Positions 58,618 through 64,000 of a stretch of 64,000 nt of DNA are shown here, piece by piece. The notes beneath the pieces were generated by a model, which was given only the letters and a program-made list of their open reading frames with translations, made no database searches and was not told the DNA's origin. The first letter of the stretch is position 1. Each line of letters starts with the position of its first letter. Made by a program: the position numbers and the translations under genes. The DNA lies in the NCBI GenBank assembly GCA_934438055.1, contig CAKSAY010000004.1:44877-108876 (forward strand). The letters run 5' to 3'. The DNA comes from an uncultured Oscillospiraceae bacterium. Lineage in GTDB: Bacteria > Bacillota > Clostridia > Oscillospirales > Ruminococcaceae.

Positions 58618-60282
58618 TTAAAATAGTCCCTGAATCATACCATGCGCGACATCGATCTGCAAAGCGGCAGGGTTTTGAGGCAAACCCGGCATTGTTACAA
58701 CATCGCCCGTTAAAGCGACGACAAAGCCCGCACCTGCATTCACAAAAAGTTCCCGCACGGTGATAACAAAGTCAGTTGGCCGGCCGAGCATACCGGGGCT
58801 GTCTGAAAGCGAATACTGCGTTTTTGCAATGCAAACCGGAAGCGGCGAAAAGCCCAAATCCTCCAACTGCTTTAACTGTTTCCGTGCCTTTTCTGTGTAA
58901 CATACACCCTTTGCGCCATATATCGAACAAGCGATCTTGCTAATTTTATTCTCCAACGTCTCCGACAGCTCATAGAGAAAATGAAGGTCGTTCTTTTCGT
59001 TCACAGCCTGCATCACCTGTTGGGCAAGCTGCACACCTCCCTGACCGCCTCTGGAAAACACCTCAGACACAGCAAAACGGCAGTTTGTTTTTTCACACAA
59101 TGCTTTAACCTGAGCGATTTCCTCCTGCGTATCCTCAGGAAAACGATTCAGAGCCACCACAACAGGCAAATGATATTGTTGCATATTCTCAATGTGCTTC
59201 TCCAAATTTAAAAGACCTTTTCGCAAAAATGCAGATGAAGGGAAAGCATAAGAATGTTCATCAGCGCCGCCATGAAACCGAAGCGCTCTCGCCGTAGCGA
59301 CAATCACAGCACAATCAGGTGAAAGTCCTCCAATACGGCAGGTGATGTCTAAAAACTTTTCCCCGCCTAAATCAGAGCCAAAGCCGGCCTCTGTGATTGC
59401 AAAATCCCCAAAAAGCTGTGCAAATTTTGTTGCAAGAAGCGAACTACATCCATGCGCAATATTCGCAAAGGGACCTCCATGAACCAATGCGGGGTTACCC
59501 TCCAGCGTCTGCACAAGATTAGGGCAAATTGCGTCTTTTAACAGGGCGGTCATGCTTCCCTGCGCCTTTAAATCAGATGCATAAACAGGATGACCGTCAT
59601 AAGTAAATGCAATCAACATATTTCCCAATCGTTCTTTTAAATCCTCCAGACTATTCGATAAACACAAAATAGCCATTACCTCGCTGGCCACTGTAATCTG
59701 AAAGCCATCCTGTCGCACAACGCCGTTTCCAGCTCCTCCTATTCCAATTACAATTTGTCTGAGCGTTCGATCATTGCAATCTAAACAGCGCTTTAAGAGA
59801 ATGTTGCCAGGATCAATGTTAAGCGCATTCCCCCGGTGAATATGGTTGTCAATCAATGCCGCCAACAAGTTATTTGCCGCAGTAATGGCATGCATATCTC
59901 CTGTAAAATGCAAATTAATATCTTCCATAGGAACAACCTGAGCATATCCGCCTCCGGCAGCGCCTCCCTTTCGGCCAAACACCGGCCCTAATGATGGCTC
60001 TCTCACAGAAAGCACCGCTTTTTTCCCCATAGAACAAAGCGCGTCGGCAAGGCCAATGCTCGTAGTCGTCTTTCCTTCCCCGGCAGGTGTTGGATTCATA
60101 GCGGTGACCAAAATTAACTTTCCACGAGGTTTGTTCGCATATCGACTAAAAGTCGACAAGGAAATCTTTGCTTTGTCATTGCCATATAAAATCAGATCTT
60201 CATCTTGTAAACCTATCCGGTTTCCTATCTGCCTAATTGGCTGCAATTTGTGGCTCTGCGCTATTTCAATATCGCTTTTCAT
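58618..60282 (-). CDS. fhs: Formate-tetrahydrofolate ligase
   Basis: Forms 10-formyl-tetrahydrofolate from formate, ATP and THF, in one-carbon metabolism or the Wood-Ljungdahl pathway. The 554-residue protein has the P-loop TPAGEGKTTTSIGLADAL near 65-82 and REPSLGPVFGRKGGAAGGGYAQVVPMEDINLHFTGD. It also has GGPFANIAHGCSSLLATKFAQ and a C-terminal NAGAGFVVALTGDVVTMPGLP. Length is typical. An AGGAGG site precedes ATG. It stands alone; no folD or other pathway genes are near, so a full acetogenic pathway cannot be inferred. Confidence 0.97.
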   Translation of the reverse strand: MKSDIEIAQSHKLQPIRQIGNRIGLQDEDLILYGNDKAKISLSTFSRYANKPRGKLILVTAMNPTPAGEGKTTTSIGLADALCSMGKKAVLSVREPSLGPVFGRKGGAAGGGYAQVVPMEDINLHFTGDMHAITAANNLLAALIDNHIHRGNALNIDPGNILLKRCLDCNDRTLRQIVIGIGGAGNGVVRQDGFQITVASEVMAILCLSNSLEDLKERLGNMLIAFTYDGHPVYASDLKAQGSMTALLKDAICPNLVQTLEGNPALVHGGPFANIAHGCSSLLATKFAQLFGDFAITEAGFGSDLGGEKFLDITCRIGGLSPDCAVIVATARALRFHGGADEHSYAFPSSAFLRKGLLNLEKHIENMQQYHLPVVVALNRFPEDTQEEIAQVKALCEKTNCRFAVSEVFSRGGQGGVQLAQQVMQAVNEKNDLHFLYELSETLENKISKIACSIYGAKGVCYTEKARKQLKQLEDLGFSPLPVCIAKTQYSLSDSPGMLGRPTDFVITVRELFVNAGAGFVVALTGDVVTMPGLPQNPAALQIDVAHGMIQGLF

Positions 60283-60443
60283 TACCAGCCTCCTGCTAAC
60301 AGTTCGTAGTACCTCTTGTCCATGATAAAATCACTTAACCTCTAAGTTTATAAAAAAAGCCCCCTGTAAAACGCCTGCATATAGGGAAAAGTCTATAATG
60401 CGCGTCTATTCAGAGAAAGTACGGCGATATTTTATCAAGTATA

Positions 60444-60513
60444 ACACAATTTATGCAGCCATGCTGCATACCCGGCAAAGCCGGGGTTTTGCTTTCGCAA
60501 AACAAATTGATGT
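60444..60513 (+). repeat. 70-bp direct repeat, copy 1
   Basis: From ACACAATTT to TTGATGT. It holds two small hairpins, CCCGGC-aaa-GCCGGG and TTTTGC-TTTC-GCAAAA. A further hairpin, AATTTCGC/GCGAAATT, lies between the two copies near 60530-60550. Copy 2 lies 169 bases downstream with about ten differences. The 60283-60443 part of this gap shows no gene. Confidence 0.75.
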
Positions 60514-60612
60514 TGCAATCTAAAGTCCCCAATTTCGCTTCCTGCGAAATTGCTATATCCGCCTTGCGTATGGATAAACGGCTACCGCCTTTTATCCTGA
60601 CTTTGATTTAAT

Positions 60613-60682
60613 ACACAATTTCTCCTCCCATGCTGCATGCACGACAAAGCCGGGGGGGTGCTTTCGCAAAACAAATTGATGT
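60613..60682 (+). repeat. 70-bp direct repeat, copy 2
   Basis: Second copy, from ACACAATTT to TTGATGT. The stretch GCTTTCGCAAAACAAATTGA is identical in both copies. The first hairpin has lost pairing here (CACGACAAAGCCGGGGGGG), so the conservation is of sequence more than of structure. Confidence 0.75.
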
Positions 60683-60774
60683 CACGATGCTTCATGCGTA
60701 AGAGCTTTTGAGAAATCTTTCAATTGCATTATAACACAAATTCCCTTTTTTGTGAATAATCAAAGGAAAAGAGG

Positions 60775-60803
60775 TTGAAAAAAATATATATTAGAGGTAT
60801 AAT
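60775..60803 (+). promoter_or_regulatory. Promoter of the SEDS gene operon
   Basis: TTGAAA (60775-60780), 17 bases, TATAAT (60798-60803). The start would be near 60810, about 45 bases before the TTG start codon. Confidence 0.75.
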
Positions 60804-60854
60804 ATTTTTATCCGATTTAACATAGTAAACTTTACGAAAACACGGAGACTAAAA

Positions 60855-62009
60855 TTGCCTATGGTCAAAAAATTTTTTCAAAGCCTTGGATCACACATAT
60901 TTGAATATTTAAAAACAACCGACAAAGTTTTGCTTCTTATGGCCGTTGCTGCCTCAACATTAAGCTGTCTGCTGATTTATTCGCTATATCCAGAAGCCAT
61001 CACTTCCTTTTCTCCTCTAATTACCCAGATAGGAGCGAGCTTAGTGGGGCTTGCAATCGCCATTTTTTTGTCTGTTTTAGATTATCAGGCACTTGCGAAA
61101 ATGTGGAAGATTTATGCGCCTGCTGCTGTTGGTCTCTGCCTTTTGGTTTTCACGCCCTTAGGGCAAATGCGTGGTGGAACAGGCATGGGGTCAGATGATA
61201 TGAACTGGCTGAATTTAGGGTTTATCACCATTCAACCCTCTGAATTTTTAAAGGTGGCCTTTATTCTCACCTTCTCACTCCACTGTTATACGGTGCACAA
61301 AGAAATCAATAAGCCTAGAAATCTCCTATTTCTTTTATTGCACGCGGCGATTCCGATTGGTATTATCGCCATTCAGGGAGACTTTGGCACAATGCTCATC
61401 TTCCTCTGCATCTTTGTATCGATACTCTTTGCCGCAGGAATTAACTGGAAAGTAGTCTTAGGAGGAATTGGTGTTGCTATTGTGGGCGGCACCCTCTTTT
61501 GGACCTTTATGATGCCAAGTTATTTAAAGGAACGATTTACTGCTGTCTATAACCTAGACGCTACGAAACTTGGCGCCGGACTGCAGCAATATCAAGGGCG
61601 AATCACGCTCGGATCGGGTCAGATGTTTGGAAAAGGCTTCTCTTCTGACAATTTATTGACCAGCACGCCGGAACTTTATAATGATATGATGTTTGCACAC
61701 ATTGGTCAGGTGTTAGGCTTTGTTGGTTGTTTTGCTGTTGCAGCATGGCTTGCTATTATGAGCATTCGCATTCTGCAAAATGCCTACCGGGCACAGGATA
61801 GACTGGGAATGTATATCTGTGTGGGCGTCTTTGCCGTTATTTTCTTTCAATCGCTTATCAATATTGGCATGGTTTTATGTGTCTTTCCCGTTGTTGGCGT
61901 CACGCTGCCACTGTTCAGCGCCGGAGGTTCCTCTGTCCTTTCAACCTATATGTGTTTAGGCCTTGCCATTTGCGTACACAATAACACTGCCAGAAACCAT
62001 ATGTTTTGA
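60855..62009 (+). CDS. SEDS-family peptidoglycan polymerase-like protein (FtsW/RodA/SpoVE)
   Basis: A 384-residue polytopic protein with about 10 helices. SEDS landmarks are IQPSEFLKVAFILTFS near 126-141, IAIQGDFGTMLIFLCIF near 170-186, GRITLGSGQMFGKGF near 251-265, and a terminal GVTLPLFSAGGSSVLSTYMCLG. Two departures stand out: the usual GARRWI-type text before IQPSE is replaced by GSDDMNWLNLGF, and the conserved EE of the IGEELGFIG-type motif is QV (HIGQVLGFVG). Polymerase activity is therefore uncertain. TTG follows GGAG. It could be a sporulation or RodA-type member; its PBP partner is not adjacent. Confidence 0.87.
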   Translation: MPMVKKFFQSLGSHIFEYLKTTDKVLLLMAVAASTLSCLLIYSLYPEAITSFSPLITQIGASLVGLAIAIFLSVLDYQALAKMWKIYAPAAVGLCLLVFTPLGQMRGGTGMGSDDMNWLNLGFITIQPSEFLKVAFILTFSLHCYTVHKEINKPRNLLFLLLHAAIPIGIIAIQGDFGTMLIFLCIFVSILFAAGINWKVVLGGIGVAIVGGTLFWTFMMPSYLKERFTAVYNLDATKLGAGLQQYQGRITLGSGQMFGKGFSSDNLLTSTPELYNDMMFAHIGQVLGFVGCFAVAAWLAIMSIRILQNAYRAQDRLGMYICVGVFAVIFFQSLINIGMVLCVFPVVGVTLPLFSAGGSSVLSTYMCLGLAICVHNNTARNHMF

Positions 62010-62027
62010 TGACGAAAGGAGAAAATT

Positions 62028-62573
62028 ATGCGTATCATCAGCGGAATTGCACGCGGCTGCCGATTGGAAACTCTTCCAGGAGAGGACGTTCGCCCAACAA
62101 CAGATCGCGTTAAAGAGGGCATGTTTAGTATCTTGCAGTTTTCTCTGCCCGCAGCTAAGGTATTAGATCTATTTGCCGGTTCCGGTCAATTAGGCATTGA
62201 GGCTTTAAGCCGTGGAGCACAAAAGTGTTATTTTATTGATAATGCCTCTGCCTCTATTCAAATTATTAAAAAGAATCTGCAAAAGGCTAATCTAGCAGAG
62301 CAAGCGACCATTTTGCAATGTGATAGTTTATCATTCATAACCTCTATGAATAACGAAAAATTTGATGTCGTGATTTTAGATCCACCCTATCAAACCACTC
62401 TTCTTGAGCAGGCGCTTGATTGTCTTAATGGCAAGCTTGAGAAAAATGGGATTGTTCTTTGCGAACACACAATTGACAAGCATCTTCCCGAAGAGATAGG
62501 CAATTTGAAAAAACAAAAGGAATATAAATACGGAAAGATAAAACTGACAAAGTATGTTCTTTCAAAAGAATGA
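62028..62573 (+). CDS. rsmD: 16S rRNA (guanine966-N2)-methyltransferase RsmD
   Basis: Methylates G966 of 16S rRNA late in 30S assembly. The 181-residue protein opens MRIISGIARGCRLETLPG, then RPTTDRVKEGMFSIL, SAM-binding VLDLFAGSGQLGIEALSRGA near 44-63, and the catalytic LDPPYQTTLLEQAL near 117-130. GAAAGGAGAAA precedes ATG. It follows the SEDS gene by 18 bases and precedes coaD by about 160. rsmD-coaD is a conserved pair in Firmicutes. Confidence 0.95.
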   Translation: MRIISGIARGCRLETLPGEDVRPTTDRVKEGMFSILQFSLPAAKVLDLFAGSGQLGIEALSRGAQKCYFIDNASASIQIIKKNLQKANLAEQATILQCDSLSFITSMNNEKFDVVILDPPYQTTLLEQALDCLNGKLEKNGIVLCEHTIDKHLPEEIGNLKKQKEYKYGKIKLTKYVLSKE

Positions 62574-62732
62574 CAGGCAAGAAAGCGAGCTGCTGTTTGA
62601 AAACCGCCAAATGACCGGCTGAAAAAACGGAGAACGTCCTGCTTTTATTCATAAAATATTCTATAGCGATTATTTGACTGCAAAAGAGTAGAGTTTGAGC
62701 ACTGAAATGAAAATAATTTTAGGAGAATAAAT

Positions 62733-63221
62733 ATGCGCACTGCAGTTTGTCCCGGAAGCTTTGACCCGATTACCAACGGCCACTTGGATATTATCCAACG
62801 GGCCGCTTCGCTCTTTGACTCTGTGATTGTTCTCATATTGCACAATCCGGCAAAGACACCACGCTTTTCTCTCTCCCAGAGAATGGACTTTATTCAAAAA
62901 GTAACGCAAGCCTATCCGCAGGTAAGTGTCGATTATTATGATGGTCTGCTCGCCGATTATATGAGAAAAACAAAGGCAAATGCAATCATAAAAGGATTAC
63001 GGGCAATGTCTGATTTTGAATATGAATTCCAAATGGCCCTGGCCAACAAAAAGCTATATCCGGAAGCGGAAACACTCTTTTTAACAACACACACTGAAAA
63101 TATGTATGTCAGTTCTAGTTTAATTCGCCAAATTGGCAGCTTACATGGCGATATCAGCGATTTGGTTCCGCCTGTCATTCTGCAAGAGGTGAAACAGGTT
63201 TTAAATCATGAGGAGGACTAA
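62733..63221 (+). CDS. coaD: Phosphopantetheine adenylyltransferase
   Basis: Fourth step of coenzyme A synthesis, joining ATP and 4'-phosphopantetheine. The 162-residue product has the nucleotidyltransferase motif CPGSFDPITNGHLDII (TxGH, near 7-22), KANAIIKGLRAMSDFEYEFQMALANK near 82-107, and the second motif YVSSSLIRQIG near 124-134. Length is standard. TTTAGGAGAATAA precedes ATG. The next gene starts 3 bases after its stop. Confidence 0.97.
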   Translation: MRTAVCPGSFDPITNGHLDIIQRAASLFDSVIVLILHNPAKTPRFSLSQRMDFIQKVTQAYPQVSVDYYDGLLADYMRKTKANAIIKGLRAMSDFEYEFQMALANKKLYPEAETLFLTTHTENMYVSSSLIRQIGSLHGDISDLVPPVILQEVKQVLNHEED

Positions 63222-63224
63222 AAA

Positions 63225-63683
63225 ATGACAATCTCTGAAATTCTTGACACAATGGATGATATGCTCGAAAAGGCGTGGAATCTTCCACTAACCGGTGGAA
63301 AATGCGTTGTAGATATTGATAAAATGCAGGATTTGATCAGTGATATACGACTTTATCTGCCAAAAGAGATAAAGCAAGCAAAAATGATTGTTTCTGATCG
63401 GCAAGATATCTTAACAGACGCCAAAGAAGAAGCCAAACAAATTATTGCAAATGCAGAAAAAAGAGCCAAACAAATGCTCTCTGAAAATGAGATTACAAAA
63501 GCTGCGCAGACGAAAGCCAACCAAATGATTGCACAGGCGCACGAACAGTCTGTCTCACTAAAGAGAATGACCAATGAATATGTTGAAGGACTTCTAACCG
63601 ATTCAGAAGAAACCCTTGTAAAAACTTTGCAGGAACTCAAAAGCGCCCACAGTGAAATCCGTAAAAGCACAAAACAAAAGTAA
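63225..63683 (+). CDS. Coiled-coil protein encoded after coaD, function unknown
   Basis: A 152-residue, highly charged, helical protein. Residues about 45-150 form a coiled coil (KQAKMIVSDRQDILTDAKEEA, KQIIANAEKRAKQMLSENE), resembling ATP synthase stalk subunits. The N terminus (ISEILDTMDDMLEKAWNLPLTGGKCVVDIDKM) is reminiscent of DivIVA-like or clostridial ATPase-annotated proteins placed next to coaD. No membrane segment is seen. GAGGAGGAC precedes ATG, 3 bases after coaD, so the two are coupled. A cell-division or scaffold role is a guess. Confidence 0.78.
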   Translation: MTISEILDTMDDMLEKAWNLPLTGGKCVVDIDKMQDLISDIRLYLPKEIKQAKMIVSDRQDILTDAKEEAKQIIANAEKRAKQMLSENEITKAAQTKANQMIAQAHEQSVSLKRMTNEYVEGLLTDSEETLVKTLQELKSAHSEIRKSTKQK

Positions 63684-63918
63684 TTACGAGCATACGAGAA
63701 AAACAAAAAAACAATTTGCTCGATAATCTCTTCAAAAGTATACGTATCTATCTGTAGAAAAGACACCAGCTTTTGAATCCTCTCTGGTTTACAGTCCTTT
63801 TAAAAGCGTGCCCTTTCTTTCATAGCTTTCACAGGAAAATAACAATTACACAGATTTTGTATGTTTTATCTTTCCTCTTAACAGAGTGGTATACTGAATC
63901 TGTTTTATTTTATGCAAC
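63684..63918. other. Non-coding sequence after the coiled-coil gene
   Basis: AT-rich, with no clear terminator directly after the coiled-coil gene and no open frame that has a ribosome-binding site. The first hairpin of note is the one that follows. Confidence 0.4.
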
Positions 63919-63952
63919 AAATACCCCACGCATAGCGTGGGGTATTTCATTT
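63919..63952. terminator. Terminator at the convergent junction
   Basis: AAATACCCCACGC pairs with GCGTGGGGTATTT around a 3-base loop. The tail is T-rich on the plus strand and adjoins the stop of a minus-strand frame, so it may serve both strands. Confidence 0.75.
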
Positions 63953-64000
63953 TCAGGCAAGCCCTAAATGCTGCTGACTACGAACAAATGCGTCTTTTGT
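63953..64000 (-). CDS. Probable 3' end of a minus-strand gene
   Basis: The minus strand entering at 64000 reads TKDAFVRSQQHLGLA and stops at 63953-63955, directly before the hairpin. The placement of stop and terminator suggests the tail of a real gene; the 15 residues are too few to name it. Confidence 0.4.
   Translation of the reverse strand, partial: TKDAFVRSQQHLGLA

Noticed and set aside
63773..63967. 64-codon plus-strand frame near the right end
   Set aside because: Runs through a clear terminator hairpin and has no ribosome-binding site.

Overview
The window looks like chromosome of a low-GC, endospore-forming Firmicute, most likely a member of the Clostridia. This rests on gene content: BofA next to a YaaL-like (DUF2508) protein, a SpoIIQ-like LytM protein, formate-tetrahydrofolate ligase, an RNase P RNA, strong AGGAGG ribosome-binding sites and frequent TTG/GTG starts. 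The narrower guess (Oscillospirales-like) is inference only. No rRNA operon, CRISPR array, intact prophage or intact insertion sequence was seen.

Layout. 0-8.1 kb (+): tail of RNase J, then gdpP-rplI-dnaB-tilS-hpt-ftsH, in effect two classical Firmicute blocks joined by a dnaB/tilS overlap and closed by a strong terminator. 8.2-21.8 kb: tadA, a large membrane protein, a GT4 glycosyltransferase, an 800-bp gap with a decayed zinc-ribbon gene, an M23 peptidase, birA with a phosphoesterase, three small unknown proteins, the set cca-alkD-radical SAM-ArsP-type permease (-), ruvX and a lipoprotein. 22.0-26.5 kb (-): rsmI, a tRNA methyltransferase, typA and ychF. 26.6-26.9 kb: tRNA-Met and tRNA-Glu with their own promoter and terminator, then an unknown gene behind an operator-like repeat. 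27.7-31.5 kb (-): yfhO and a MATE transporter. 31.6-33.5 kb: a dense regulatory and small-RNA island. 33.6-40.4 kb: rnpB, bofA, yaaL, a degenerate rhomboid-like protein, a Na/Pi transporter, rnr and secG. 40.7-45.3 kb (-): a parE/parC-type topoisomerase pair. 45.7-48.3 kb: a UvrD-type helicase with an embedded DnaQ-type exonuclease. 48.6-50.9 kb (-): serC-serA. 51.3-53.8 kb: spoIIQ-like gene, a second RHH/XRE regulator pair and a HAD hydrolase. 54-58.4 kb (-): two bacterial-PH membrane proteins, upp, rpiB, tsaB, tsaE. 58.6-60.3 kb (-): fhs. 60.3-64 kb (+): repeats, a SEDS protein, rsmD, coaD and a coiled-coil protein.

Most interesting region: 31.6-33.4 kb. It holds (i) a small ribbon-helix-helix (RHH) protein and a divergent XRE-type regulator separated by a perfect 44-bp palindrome; (ii) four copies of ACACnnnnnGTGT upstream of yfhO; (iii) a 22-residue hydrophobic peptide gene whose ribosome-binding site sits in a hairpin; and (iv) two tandem modules with the full architecture of a type I toxin-antitoxin locus (consensus promoter, sequestered ribosome-binding site, tiny ORF, long 5'-3' stems). 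The first has a convergent antisense RNA with its own consensus promoter and terminator; the second looks decayed. A paralogous RHH gene, an XRE gene, the same 16-bp element and an identical 13-bp operator-like motif recur together 20 kb away at 52.2-53.0 kb. This points to an uncharacterised regulator/operator family.

All calls come from reading the sequence. No database search, folding program or alignment program was run.
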